From Furcasterigmium furcatum (taxonomy: Eukaryota > Ascomycota > Sordariomycetes > Glomerellales > Plectosphaerellaceae), in NCBI GenBank assembly GCA_001599815.1, contig BCIA01000003.1, forward strand, positions 2,294,001 to 2,358,000: a stretch of DNA of 64,000 nt. Direction: 5' to 3'. The notes beneath the pieces are model-generated. The model was not told the DNA's origin and ran no database searches. It was given only the letters and a program-made list of their open reading frames with translations. Positions 54,172 through 64,000 of the stretch are shown here, one piece after another (positions within the stretch are counted from its first letter, which is position 1; the number at the start of each line of letters is the position of its first letter). The position numbers were made by a program, and so were the translations under genes.

Positions 54172-57100
54172 ATGGGCTCGACCGAAGCGGCAACCCTTTT
54201 CGAGTCGCTCCCTGCCCGGCCTCCGACGCCCCCTCGAGAAGCAGCAGCCCATGATGCCGAGCCGAGCACCACGACTACCACCACCAAGAACATCCTCAGT
54301 CGTCCTTCGGTCTTGAGCATTAGGGCCAACGTGCAAACGCCCCCCAACCTGTTCACCCCAGACTCGTCGACCACCAATTCGACTAACCCGAGCAGACTGC
54401 GGAAACGTGTCGGCTTCTCAGCCCAGGCCGAGTACAAAGACGCTCTTGCCTTGAGAGACATCGATCAGTCGAGGAAACTGTCGCCAGCATCAGCCACCCG
54501 ATCTCGACCAGTGAAAGGCATCTTGAAGCCCTCGAGCGCCTCCAAGCCCCGCGAGTTCTCCCTTCTCTCGGAAAGCACCGAGTCCACGGAGACTCCCAAC
54601 ATCTCCGAGATGCTTGAGTCGACAGTCAAGCAGCTCGCCGGAGCGGACCGAGACGCAAAGCTCGATGCCTACACCATGATTGTGCGTTCTCTGCAAGCTA
54701 GCAACAACCTCCCGGACCGGATAGCTCTCAGGGACAAGATGGGTCTCTTCGTACAGTTCATCCAACGAGACATTGTTGCGAAGAACAGCAGCGGCGCCCT
54801 CGACCACCCCCTCGTCGTCAAAGCCCTCACCCTTCTTGATACCTTTTTGTTTTTCCCTGCTATTGCCTCCACGATACCCAGCGATTTTGGCGTTTTCATC
54901 ATTGACCATTGCATCCGATCATTCGAAGACCAAACAATCCCCAAGGACATGGCTAGGCGACTGCTGCACGTTGTCGCCCTGCAGGACTTCTCCTCCCGAG
55001 TAATGACTTCCGACAGAGTCCGGCGGCTCATCAGCGCCCTCCACGCCATGGACGGACACCTAAAGGGGAAAAGCATTGTCGTCTACCGCCTCCGGGTATA
55101 CCATCGCCTCATCCAGCAGGCCCCGCCATACATGGCCACCCATACCGACTGGCTGAACGATGTCTTCACCGACATGTTGAGCCCTGTCAGGGACATCAGG
55201 AGCTCGGCCATCAAGCTCGGTACCGAGGCTGCCTTCATATACGGGAAGGAGCAGCAGCTGTCACGACGGGTTTTGGAACTCTTCGATGCGTCTATCGAGG
55301 AGATGACGTACATCGAGTGGTACCGCGAGCAGCTCCTGAAGATGACCAAGGCCACGGACAAGGCAGTTGTGCCTCGTATCTGGAGCGTCGTCGTCCTCCT
55401 CATCCGGGCCTCGTTCACCAAGTGGCGGTTCTTCAACCCGTGGTTGCACCTCATCCAGGACTGCTTCAACTCTAGCGACTTCGTATGCAACCGGGAGGCG
55501 AATTATGCCTGGAACCGCTTCGTATACACGGTTCACTTCGACGAACGAAACTTCTCGAACGTCAAGATGTTCTCGACACTGTACCAACCCATCGGCGTTC
55601 AACTCAGAAAGGCCGGTATCCCCGAGCAGAAGCGAGAGGTCCTTCTCGGCAGCCTCTGCAACCTCTACTACTATGCCTTCCGACCCAGCGCGAACCAGAG
55701 CCGCCTCGACATGTACTGGGACGTGAGCGTCAAGCCACTGACTGATACTCTCGTGCCCAAAAAGAACCCCGAACTGGTCGACGGCCACCTGAACCGCGCC
55801 GCCCTTATCCTGAGCGGGCTGCTCGATCCCCAGACCCAGATCTGGCGGGACGACCGCATCCGCGATTCCATCGTCCCCACCCCCGAGGAGCTGCCCATGA
55901 TCGATCCCAAATGGGTTCGACGCAGCGCCTCCAAGATTTTCAGCGTCATCACTCCCATCATGGAAAAGCACTTCTACCAGCTGCCTGACAAGACAAGTCC
56001 CGTTCATCGTCTCTGGAGGAGTTTGGTCAGCTCCATCGCCGTTGCGGCATCCAAGGAGATCAAGGTGTCCAACGACACTGCGACCTTCATCTCCGAGACT
56101 TTCGGCCTCCTGCTCAAGTACTGGCAGTCTGGCGTGGAAGAGGGGAACGCCGCACAGGCACAGCAATTCCTTCTCAGCGTTCAGGAAGTCGTACTGTCCG
56201 TGGTGGAGAAGCTGGGCGTTCTGCCCTTCACAGAAAGGATGATCTCTCTGGGTAGGATGAGCAGCTTCATGCCTGTTGCCACGCCCTCCCACAAGCCCGG
56301 TAAGAACCTGGGTGACGTCCGGTCGCCCCTCCAGCATCTGTTCGGCCTCCTAACGAGATTGCCGCCTGGTGTACCTGATAATGAGGATTACCTCCGTTTC
56401 CTCCAGGCCGTCTTCTCGCCATTCTTCACTACCTCGAAATCAGCCAAGGCAAGGTCGGACCTGGCGAACGAGATGCTCCAAGCCGTTCCGATCTGGTCCC
56501 CCCAAACATCTCAGTTCCCTTACGGGCCCTGGGTATTTGCGTCAGAGAACCTGATTGCCGCAATGGCAGCTTCTCAAAGCAGTGTACACTCTAGTGGCGA
56601 CGCTGTGCTGGGACACGAGTACCGCACCATTGTCAGGCACTTGGAGCGTGGGTGGAGGGAAACCCCAAACCTTCCCTGGGATCACTGGCATACACTCTAT
56701 GCCGCCCTCATCAACCGCGCATCTGCCGAGACTGGTGACGCTGGACGCGCTATCGGCGTGATCGAGCCCCTGGCCAAGATGATCCGAGAGGCTCTCCCAA
56801 CCGACGCCTCTGCAACTCCCGAGAGCACCTTGAGAATCGCCACCGAGCTTGTTGCGACAGCAACCCATCCGCGAGACCGCCAGGCCCTGGACGCCGCCCG
56901 CCGTCGTCTCTGGGGCACTGCCGTGACCGGCACCAGAACCGCATCTTTTGATCCTTTTGACCACCTCTACAAACTAGTCAACGACCTTCTCGTTCGACTG
57001 TACGATTCTATTGATAGTGGAAACGTGCCGCAGGTGCTTACACCTTTGCTAAAGGAAGTCGGAGCTTTCTTGGCAAGGTGCAATACGCAGCTTGTTGTCA

Positions 57101-59382
57101 AGACGATGAACTGCCTCGAAGGCGGCATTGCGGCATGGGTTCACGACATGCGTTGCCTCATGAGCAGCCGCCGAGACGCGACCCAAGCCGAGGCTGTAAG
57201 TGCCATGCTCCAGACTCTTGAATCGCCATTGCTAACTGTCTGCCAGGTTAAGGATCTCTGGACCACAATCTGTGGTCTCATCTTCGCTGATGGTAAGCCT
57301 CAGCTCGAGAGTTTTGAGCAGCTGTTGTGTGCTGGATTCGAGAGCAAGCACCGTCAAATCGTCAACCTCACCGCTCAGTCCTGGAACACAACTTTCCAGA
57401 ATGTTGAGCAGTTGGAATACCCTGAGCATTTGAAGGCCGTCCTAATAACGTCTCAACTGTTCGTCGACCTGACCCTGCCTGGCTTGGACGTTCGTGTTGC
57501 CACTCCTTCAGAGGCCCAGGGACGCTCTTTCGTCGACTCTCAGGATGTTCTTAGGGATATCAGCCTGCGATCGTCTCGATCTCTGCGAAGGAGTCTCCCA
57601 CCGTCGAGTGCCAACTCGGAGCGGCCAGCATCTCCCGGAGCCGTGAAGCTGTCGTTCTCGGAGAAGAGGCGGCTCGATGGCACGCCTAAGAGGACACGGT
57701 CTAGCGCACGCAGCACGCCCACCACCTCGCGCCTACGACACGACAACTCCCAGCTCCAGTTCGTTGCAGTGGAATCATCACCATCGGCAGACCAGCAAGA
57801 GTCGCAGAATCTGACGGAGCGACAAAAGGAGGTCAGGGAGAGGCAGAAGGACGCTGCGGCTATCTACTCTGAGCTTCGGTCCAGCCCGAGGCCAAGGTCT
57901 AGGGAGTCGCTTCGCCAACAAAGCGCCAAGTCATCCGCCGTGCAGGCGGTCCCTGACCAGCAGAAGGAGGCCACCCCTGAGCCACCCACTGGATTCGAGG
58001 ACTATGTCAGCTCCACGCCCACTCCTCGCCGCGGGCAAGCCATTGCCATCGATCTCGATGACCATGACATGACGGATCCCCCCTCGTCGCCTCCAGAGCC
58101 ACGACCGTTCCCCCTGTTGCCTCAGATTAAGTCTCGATCCAGCAGCCGGGGCGAGCTTGACGACGACTGGCCGCTGAGTTCCTCGCCTGTCGGGTCTCCG
58201 ACTGTTGATGCCCAGCGCACCACTGAGGCCGAGCTCCCGAGCATCAACATCGCCGACGAGCCAAGACCGACCACCGAAGTCTCGCAACAAGTGGTTGAAG
58301 ACTCGTTCAGCACGGGGGTTGTTCCTTCCAGTGCACCTGCGGAGTCTGCTGCCCTGGTTGCACGCTCCCCTGCTGTTGACGAATTGCCCAGATTGGTCCG
58401 TCGCTCAAGCAGGGTACCATCGACGCCTAGGCGTCGCCCTGCTGCCGAGGAGGACACGAGGTCAGACGAGGTCTACGTGGACGCACTCACTAGCCCTCAG
58501 GCTTTGACTCGCCGTGGTGGCGGCAAAGCTGATATCGCCAACCAGTCTTTCGTCATCAGCGATGGCGACGAGAACAGCATGCTGCGTCTCGTCGTCGAGC
58601 TGGACTCCCGCCGCTGCCCCATCCCTATGAGTGACCATCCGGCTGAGACCCCGAAGAGAGAACGCACAAGTGACATCCAAGACTGCATCACCGTCGCCGC
58701 CTCTCCTTCCGAGAAGCGGGCGCGCAAGTCCAAGTCTCATTCTCCGGCTGTTGTCACTGAAGAGTCGGCCCTTGCAACCGAGAAGTCGAGCAAGAAGAAG
58801 CGCAAGAGGAGCGGCTCCTCCAAGCATGAGCGCCGCAAGAAGCGCAAGTCCACAGACGCTGCCGACGAGACGATCCTGAGCAGCCAATCCTCGATTGCCA
58901 CGGACCGCTCTTCGCCCTCCTGGTCCGACGCGCCTGCCGAGGAGCAGAAGCGCCCCATCACTGAAATCCCGAGCTCTACGCAAGGCGTGGACGCCCCTGA
59001 GCCGTTCTCCCCTGGGAAAGACACCGACACCGAGATCGAATCGCAACTCGTCTCGGAGCAGGCGGCAGCAAGCCGCAGCCAGTCCCAGCTCAAAGATCGC
59101 GACGAGCAACCCGAGGTCATCCTCACCGTCGCTGTCGAAGAGACCATGGATATCGATCCCTCGCCGCAGCAATCCGCCGAGTCCGTCCTCCCCACGCCGA
59201 GTGAGGAGCACGAAGACCCGCACACCGCGAAGCAGGACGACATTATCTCTGCCTCCCTCGACAACCTGCTCAGCCAGCTCCGCTCTGCCAACCTCTCGCG
59301 CGCCCAGGTACATCAGTACGAGGATAAGCTCATGGACATCAAGCGCGAGCTGTACGCTGCCGAGCTCCGGGGCAGGGAGTAG
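54172..59382 (+). CDS. RIF1: Telomere/replication-timing protein Rif1
   Basis: 1736 residues in a single open frame. Rif1 recruits protein phosphatase 1 to counter DDK at origins and limits telomere elongation. Near the N-terminus are two PP1 docking motifs: RVGF (79-82, in RLRKRVGFSAQ) and a SILK-type GILK (116-119). Residues about 140-1130 are the HEAT-like Rif1 N-terminal solenoid (IISEML-type helices; DFGVFIIDHCIRSFED, WNRFVYTVHF). The C-terminal ~600 residues are disordered, Ser/Pro/Glu-rich with Lys/Arg clusters (KKKRKRSGSSKHERRKKRK) and a helical end (LLSQLRSANLSRAQVHQYEDKL). A 51-nt segment at 57196-57246 has perfect intron signals but is a multiple of 3 without a stop, so it may be spliced or retained (1736 or 1719 residues). 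Confidence 0.9.
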   Translation: MGSTEAATLFESLPARPPTPPREAAAHDAEPSTTTTTTKNILSRPSVLSIRANVQTPPNLFTPDSSTTNSTNPSRLRKRVGFSAQAEYKDALALRDIDQSRKLSPASATRSRPVKGILKPSSASKPREFSLLSESTESTETPNISEMLESTVKQLAGADRDAKLDAYTMIVRSLQASNNLPDRIALRDKMGLFVQFIQRDIVAKNSSGALDHPLVVKALTLLDTFLFFPAIASTIPSDFGVFIIDHCIRSFEDQTIPKDMARRLLHVVALQDFSSRVMTSDRVRRLISALHAMDGHLKGKSIVVYRLRVYHRLIQQAPPYMATHTDWLNDVFTDMLSPVRDIRSSAIKLGTEAAFIYGKEQQLSRRVLELFDASIEEMTYIEWYREQLLKMTKATDKAVVPRIWSVVVLLIRASFTKWRFFNPWLHLIQDCFNSSDFVCNREANYAWNRFVYTVHFDERNFSNVKMFSTLYQPIGVQLRKAGIPEQKREVLLGSLCNLYYYAFRPSANQSRLDMYWDVSVKPLTDTLVPKKNPELVDGHLNRAALILSGLLDPQTQIWRDDRIRDSIVPTPEELPMIDPKWVRRSASKIFSVITPIMEKHFYQLPDKTSPVHRLWRSLVSSIAVAASKEIKVSNDTATFISETFGLLLKYWQSGVEEGNAAQAQQFLLSVQEVVLSVVEKLGVLPFTERMISLGRMSSFMPVATPSHKPGKNLGDVRSPLQHLFGLLTRLPPGVPDNEDYLRFLQAVFSPFFTTSKSAKARSDLANEMLQAVPIWSPQTSQFPYGPWVFASENLIAAMAASQSSVHSSGDAVLGHEYRTIVRHLERGWRETPNLPWDHWHTLYAALINRASAETGDAGRAIGVIEPLAKMIREALPTDASATPESTLRIATELVATATHPRDRQALDAARRRLWGTAVTGTRTASFDPFDHLYKLVNDLLVRLYDSIDSGNVPQVLTPLLKEVGAFLARCNTQLVVKTMNCLEGGIAAWVHDMRCLMSSRRDATQAEAVSAMLQTLESPLLTVCQVKDLWTTICGLIFADGKPQLESFEQLLCAGFESKHRQIVNLTAQSWNTTFQNVEQLEYPEHLKAVLITSQLFVDLTLPGLDVRVATPSEAQGRSFVDSQDVLRDISLRSSRSLRRSLPPSSANSERPASPGAVKLSFSEKRRLDGTPKRTRSSARSTPTTSRLRHDNSQLQFVAVESSPSADQQESQNLTERQKEVRERQKDAAAIYSELRSSPRPRSRESLRQQSAKSSAVQAVPDQQKEATPEPPTGFEDYVSSTPTPRRGQAIAIDLDDHDMTDPPSSPPEPRPFPLLPQIKSRSSSRGELDDDWPLSSSPVGSPTVDAQRTTEAELPSINIADEPRPTTEVSQQVVEDSFSTGVVPSSAPAESAALVARSPAVDELPRLVRRSSRVPSTPRRRPAAEEDTRSDEVYVDALTSPQALTRRGGGKADIANQSFVISDGDENSMLRLVVELDSRRCPIPMSDHPAETPKRERTSDIQDCITVAASPSEKRARKSKSHSPAVVTEESALATEKSSKKKRKRSGSSKHERRKKRKSTDAADETILSSQSSIATDRSSPSWSDAPAEEQKRPITEIPSSTQGVDAPEPFSPGKDTDTEIESQLVSEQAAASRSQSQLKDRDEQPEVILTVAVEETMDIDPSPQQSAESVLPTPSEEHEDPHTAKQDDIISASLDNLLSQLRSANLSRAQVHQYEDKLMDIKRELYAAELRGRE
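57196..57246 (+). other. In-frame intron-like segment within RIF1
   Basis: Starts GTAAGT, contains GCTAAC 15 nt before the end, and ends GCCAG. The length (51 nt) matches RIC8 introns. Removing it joins QAEA to VKDLW in frame; keeping it adds 17 residues. Which form is made cannot be decided here. Confidence 0.55.
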
Positions 59383-60221
59383 CACCCTCACATTCTATCA
59401 TACCACAAAATAAAGAACACCGCGTCCCCTTCCCCGGCATGGCCGAGGGAGGAGGGCAGCGCATGACACGACAGACAGAGACCGGACAGGTCCAGGCATA
59501 ACAGGCGTACGGAGCATGGAATTTTGCATCGGGTTGGACTTTTGTTGTACTTTTTTACCCCGTCGCGACCCCGGCCGTGTTTGGTTGCATGTTGGGTCCT
59601 GGGAAAGGGGGGTGCATCACATCATCGGGCGGAGGGAGTGTATACATACATCATCCTGTCTTGTTAGGGAACATGGCGAGCAGAGCATGCCGGTAGGAGT
59701 CTTATACCACAGCCGGCGGCTAGTGGAATGAATATCTTGCACATCAGCTCCGAACTTGAGAGGTCTGTTCTGTGTTCTCGTGATGAATGAGTGATCCGAG
59801 TCTTTTGACGACGTAAAATTGTTTTGACATCTACGCTGAGGCTTCGTGCTCTCCCCGCGATGGTATTCCGAGCTCGAGTCAACTTCTCAAACTGGCTTGT
59901 GTGATCATAGTCTCACTCTCGTAACCTAGTTACATCTCTAGGTAGCCAAACTAACACGAGACGAGGATGTTCCCATTTGAACTGTGATTCTTCGCTTCTT
60001 TTGCATTGTATGAGATTCTGTGCATCTGCTGCATTGCCCCCAAGCGCTGTTGCTTGATATTTCATCAGCAGACACGCTCAACAGCTGTCTGCTCTGGTAT
60101 TGCTTCCCTCATGGCAGTTCCATCACGCCTTCTCCGAGGCGGAGCGCCGTCTCGGCACTTCTTCTTCCTTCCCACGCCTGTTTCTCGACGACCTCTATCC
60201 GCTTCATAGCTTCCCCGCGAT
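59383..60221. other. Convergent 3' flanks of RIF1 and the epimerase gene
   Basis: 839 bp. Contains an AATAAAG-like signal (59408-59415) just after the RIF1 stop. No gene recognised. Confidence 0.4.
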
Positions 60222-61309
60222 TCACAAAGCGGCCGTGATGACCTGCGCTCCCTGGAACGCATCACCGGCCTCGAGCTTCTGGAATCCCTTGACGGCGCCG
60301 GCCTCGACGCAGATCATGTTGCGCCAGCCGTCGTCGGGGCCGAAGTCGGGCATGGCCTTTGCCTTTGCCTCCCAAGGGTTCCAGACGACGACATCATCAA
60401 GGTTGTCGCGGACGACGGTGTAGATCTTGCGGTCGCCCTCGGCGACGGTGACGGGGGCCTTGGGGCCGCCGACGGGGGTGTAGACGCTGTCCGTCTCGCC
60501 GGCGAAGGTGAGGGCGCCGGACTGGGTCTTGACGGCGAGGTTGTCCGTCTTGTCGATGTAGGCGGCGTTGTCAAGGCCTTGGACCTGGATGGCGGTGATA
60601 TCCTGGAGCGAATTTGTCAGTATCATTTCAAGGCTCTCGCGGATTTCTGAACCCATGGAAATGCGAACCTGGACGCGCAGGTAGGTGTGCATCAACACCT
60701 GCAGCTCGAACGGAACATCGCCCTCGTTTGTGATGACGAGGGACGTGGACAGCGAAGCGCGGTCAAGGCTGACACTGTAGATGGCGCCAAACTTGTACGG
60801 CCAGGCGGCCCGGGAGGTCTCGTCGAGGCTCTCGGAGGAGAGGCCAAAGTCAAGCTTGACGCTGTCCTCGCCGGAGGACTCAGAGGTGGACTTGCCGAGG
60901 AACTCCCAGCGCGAGATGCGGGCGAAACCGTGCTGGGGGAGCTTGCCGACCTCGGGGTGGTCGGGGTTGGTGCCGAAGACCTGGAACGGTCAATGTCAGA
61001 CTACAGCGGCTTCGCGATTTGCAGCATTGGCAGCTTCTCGGGAAAGCTTACAGGGAAGACGAGGGGAATGCCGCCGCGGACAGCCTTTGACCCATCGAGT
61101 TTAGTAGCCTCGCTGAGGAAAAGACGCTCTGCGCCGGCGCTGTCCTTCCAGCTCAGGACGGTGGCGCCATGCAGAAGCACATCGACGCTCTCGCCGGAGG
61201 GCAGGGTTGCGGTAACACGGGAGTTGTCATCGGAGATGGCGACCTGGGCCTGGGGCGGGAGGCCGGGAGTGGCGGCCAGAGCCGTGGGCTTGTTAGGACG
61301 GTCAACCAT
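60222..61309 (-). CDS. Glucose-6-phosphate 1-epimerase
   Basis: Interconverts alpha and beta anomers of glucose-6-phosphate in the cytosol (YMR099C-like branch of the aldose 1-epimerase family). Exons are 61309-61052, 60980-60669 and 60602-60222, giving 316 residues. Introns of 71 and 66 nt are phase 0 with GTAAGC..CCAG and GTTCGC..CCAG ends. Family blocks: LLHGATVLSWKD, GGIPLVFPVFGTNPDHPEVGKLPQHGFAR (with the conserved His of PQHGFAR), FELQVLMHTYLRVQ (His for catalysis) and a C-terminal VVWNPWEAKAKAMPDFGPDDGWRNMICVEAG containing the catalytic Glu. The start has a clean context. Confidence 0.93.
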
Positions 61310-62375
61310 TGTGGGCTGGGTGGACGGAGGAATCGGGTTTCTTTGTCAGAGGATTGGATTGAGGTTGGAGTTGCTGGAGCTGGAGCTGTGCTTCTGCGGG
61401 GTTTTGCTGGGGGTCGGGGTGGTGTAGTGTAAGAAGAGGGTGAGTAGGTAGATCTCAGCTCAGGTCGGAAGAGGACGCGGGAGTTCGGCGTATGTAGGTC
61501 GGTAAGGGAGCTTGGTATAGGCTGACGGATGGCACGGTACTTGGTGATGCCGAGCAGGGAATAGGCTGTTCCTGGCTCGGGAGCTGTCCAGGGTGAAGGT
61601 GGGAGGACGTGCGGGCGTAGCTGAAGCTGCTTGATGCCTTGACTCGGTCGATTTACACGCGAGGTCAAAGATGAGTCGGGTCGAGAACAGATAGACGGGA
61701 CGGACGGGCTTGATAGCTAGAAGACCAAGGGACGGGAGAGGACGGGATGATGTGTCTACGACGATGCTTGAGGCACGACTGGCATTGAAAATGTACAAAC
61801 GGGGGGAGAGAGGGGCAGCAATCGATGCAGGGAGGCGAGCAGTAGTCGGAAGGAACCCACGAGCTGACGGGAGGCATGTGCAATGGAGGGGGAGGGGCAG
61901 CAGCTTCCAGACAGGGACACCACGACGGAGGGGAGGGGTCGAGAGGGGCCACGCGCATGGCACGGACCCAGGGTGCCCCGCCTGGACCGTTTCAACCAGC
62001 CCTGCACGCCGTGTCAGACATGTCCCAGCTGAACAGGCTGCTGCCCAGGTGCACCTCCACTGTAGCCTCCCCGTCAGTAGAAACTGAAGCCAGTGGCCCG
62101 CCGAGGGGGGCAAACGGTGATTTTCCGCCAATGCAACTCCTGAGACTCCTCGAAACGTCCCACTGGAACCCGCCGCCCCTCCTGATATCTATAGCTCTCG
62201 TTCGCCTTGAGCCTCACTGTTCACGATCACCTCATCTGCTGGAGAAGCTTCTACAAGAAAGCAATCCATTCAGGCTCTTTTCATATTTCCCGTCCACGTA
62301 GTAACACAAGTGATTAGCATGAGGATCCCTCGGTCCTCGGCCCGGCCGTATAATACACCACATATATCCGCACCC
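61310..62375. other. Intergenic, epimerase promoter and CAP10 gene 3' end
   Basis: 1.07 kb. Frames on both strands are overlapping, GC-driven and domain-free. C/T-rich on the strand leading to the epimerase. No gene recognised. Confidence 0.4.
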
Positions 62376-64000
62376 TTACGCCTGCGGCAGCTTGAACGCG
62401 AGACTGTCCCTGTCATCACTCACGATCCTGCCCCATTCCAGCAGCAGCCGGAACAGATACACCTCCATATCCTCCTTCCTCAGCGCCCGCGCCGCCCACT
62501 CCCCGCCCTCACGCCCGATCCACTTGGCATCGCTCTGCCTCCCCTCCAGATCGACCGTCTGCCCGGACAGCCGACCCTCGTCCCCCTTGAGCCCGGTGAA
62601 GTAGGCCAGCGTGCTGTGCAGTCCCTGGAAACGCACGTCGATCGGCACAAAGTGCACCCATGCAAACAGCCTCTCCGTGTACCACGCCCGGAAGATCGAC
62701 GACACAAACGGCACGCTGGGTGATCGCAGCGCCCGCATGAAGCCCGGGTCCGGGCCCGTGTCAGAGTCCAGCAGCAGCACATATCGGTGCCGCAATGGAT
62801 CGCCGGCCTCGCCCTCCACCGTGGACTGGCCGAACTCGACGCGCGCAGCGGCGCAGGTGGGAGTGTCGCAGGGGCCCCATGACGACGCGCCGACGTCGAA
62901 CGGCAGAAGCCCGTTCGCCTCCGCCGCCGATACGCGCTGGTAGAACAGCGCGGGCTTCTTCTTCTCGGCCGATGTTGGGATCATGATGGTCACCTCCTCG
63001 CTTGCCGTGGCGTTGTTGACGAGGTGGAGCAGCCGGTGCTTCTGATGTCCGTGGAACAGATCGTCACTCATCTGCGCATCTCCCAGCTCACCCCGCCAGT
63101 GCAGCTTGTTAATGCGCGCCTGGAAGTCGATTCTCGACGCTGGCTTCTCGTCCAACGCTTTGGGCCAGGGGATGAGCACGTCACTGAACCCGTCCGCCTT
63201 GTGTCTGCTGAACACAGGTACCACCTCCTGAAACGGCGTGTATATCTTCCTCGACATGTGGAAGCTGTGGAGGCGGGAGATGTCGGGCTGATGGCAGCGA
63301 CTGAGCGATCGTTCGAAATGTTTGACGTAGGGTCCGACGGTATGACGGGCGGTGCAGGAGAAGCAAAAGTCTCGCACGTTCCAGTGGCTGGTCGCCCTGC
63401 CAGCGGACCCAGCCGGGCAGGTCTGCGCTTCCATTTCCTGGAAGGCCAGGGCAGGCAGTATGTTTGGCTCAGCGATGGCATCGTCCACGTGTGCCCCCTT
63501 TTCTGCGTCCCCTTGATGCGGATCAGCAGGTTCAGATCCAGATTCCGGCTCGGGCGCCCGCTCCGGCTCCGCCTGCTCTCCGCGCTTATCGAGCAGATGG
63601 AGCCCGGTTGACAGGCTTGGCTTCTGGGCTTGGTGAAGGTTTGCCCATGAGGGAAGCGCCCTGGGTTCATCGCTCAGGTTGATGGGCAGCTCCATGTCGC
63701 CGAGGTGCTCGACGAACCCCTGGATCATCTCGACCAGCCGGTCTAGTATTTCGCGGTTCTCATCATGGGCCTGATAGTTGTGGGTGACTTTCTGTCCCAC
63801 GATCCTGACAAAAGCAACTTCTAGTTCCTGTGTCAGGATTTTGGTAGACATCTCCCGAATGACTCCTGGCTTCAGATTCCAGAATGGTGCCGTGTCATCC
63901 CTGATCTGCTGGAAATGGTCGATTATGGGCGTCTTCTTCGCCTTTGCAAAATCGAACCACTTGTCGAAGTTCGGGGGGGGATCCCGCCCGTTGTTTCTTT
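62376..64000 (-). CDS. CAP10/GT90-type glycosyltransferase, partial
   Basis: The open frame runs from the window edge (64000) to the stop at 62376, so the N-terminus with any signal anchor is missing; about 540 residues are visible. Family signs of the CAP10/GT90 domain (capsule-associated xylosyltransferase-like, Golgi lumen): PPPNFDKWFDFAKAKKTPIIDHFQQI near the edge, DVLIPWPKAL, the YVLLLDSDTG segment, VSSIFRAWYTERLFAWVHFVPIDVRF and WAARALRKEDMEVYLFRLLLEWGR near the end. A Glu/Pro-rich insert near visible residues 130-180 is not conserved. The donor and acceptor are unknown. No intron was found in the visible part. Confidence 0.88.
   Translation of the reverse strand, partial: RNNGRDPPPNFDKWFDFAKAKKTPIIDHFQQIRDDTAPFWNLKPGVIREMSTKILTQELEVAFVRIVGQKVTHNYQAHDENREILDRLVEMIQGFVEHLGDMELPINLSDEPRALPSWANLHQAQKPSLSTGLHLLDKRGEQAEPERAPEPESGSEPADPHQGDAEKGAHVDDAIAEPNILPALAFQEMEAQTCPAGSAGRATSHWNVRDFCFSCTARHTVGPYVKHFERSLSRCHQPDISRLHSFHMSRKIYTPFQEVVPVFSRHKADGFSDVLIPWPKALDEKPASRIDFQARINKLHWRGELGDAQMSDDLFHGHQKHRLLHLVNNATASEEVTIMIPTSAEKKKPALFYQRVSAAEANGLLPFDVGASSWGPCDTPTCAAARVEFGQSTVEGEAGDPLRHRYVLLLDSDTGPDPGFMRALRSPSVPFVSSIFRAWYTERLFAWVHFVPIDVRFQGLHSTLAYFTGLKGDEGRLSGQTVDLEGRQSDAKWIGREGGEWAARALRKEDMEVYLFRLLLEWGRIVSDDRDSLAFKLPQA

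Noticed and set aside
55261..56337. 358-codon frame antisense to RIF1
   Set aside because: Shadow of a strongly biased coding region with no domain. The same holds for 58462-59391 on the minus strand.
1..64000. tRNA genes
   Set aside because: Scanning for T-loop-like GGTTCRA cores gave only matches inside genes or without a plausible acceptor stem; none supported.

Overview
The window looks like nuclear DNA of a filamentous ascomycete (Pezizomycotina, most likely Sordariomycetes). Most genes are broken by 48-98 nt introns with GTRNGT donors, CTRAC-like branch sites and YAG acceptors. Coding regions are strongly GC-biased at third positions. The gene set is typical: GH45 cellulase, BTA1 betaine-lipid synthase, a NACHT-type NLR, RIC8, RIF1, CYT-18-type mitochondrial TyrRS, GT90/CAP10. 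No tRNA, rRNA, intact transposon or CRISPR was seen. The exon maps were built by reading splice signals by eye and checking that the phases close. No transcript data were used.

Layout. 1-3 kb: 3' end of a GH45 endoglucanase, then ADA3/NGG1 (SAGA). 3-9 kb: gene-poor, with a small secreted cysteine-rich protein gene broken by an amber codon in its signal peptide, and an F-box protein. 9-12 kb: BTA1. 12-18 kb: an NLR-like NACHT protein and, directly upstream on the same strand, an unusual UBA plus FAD-monooxygenase fusion. 18-33 kb: dense housekeeping block (SDH4 and mitochondrial TyrRS divergent; NPR2; DSK2; quinone oxidoreductase; KAP120 and PEX2 divergent). 33-41 kb: gene-poor, with an intact 60-residue secreted cysteine-rich protein, an SprT-like protein and a 3.9-kb stretch without a recognisable gene. 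41-45 kb: a fungal-specific membrane-anchored protein whose last hairpin is cut by an amber codon, followed by a ~930-bp 16-bp minisatellite containing a 100-N assembly gap. 45-54 kb: MPDU1-like PQ-loop protein, an unknown protein, a HAD hydrolase, a chromodomain protein and RIC8. 54-64 kb: RIF1, glucose-6-phosphate 1-epimerase and a partial GT90/CAP10 glycosyltransferase running off the right edge.

There is no metabolic cluster. The housekeeping genes are ordinary synteny-type neighbours, several sharing divergent promoters. The most interesting material is accessory: two small secreted proteins (one broken, one intact), the NLR/UBA-monooxygenase tandem pair, the minisatellite, and several unusual coding features (an amber in a membrane hairpin, a GC-AG intron in RIC8, a 51-nt in-frame intron-like segment in RIF1).
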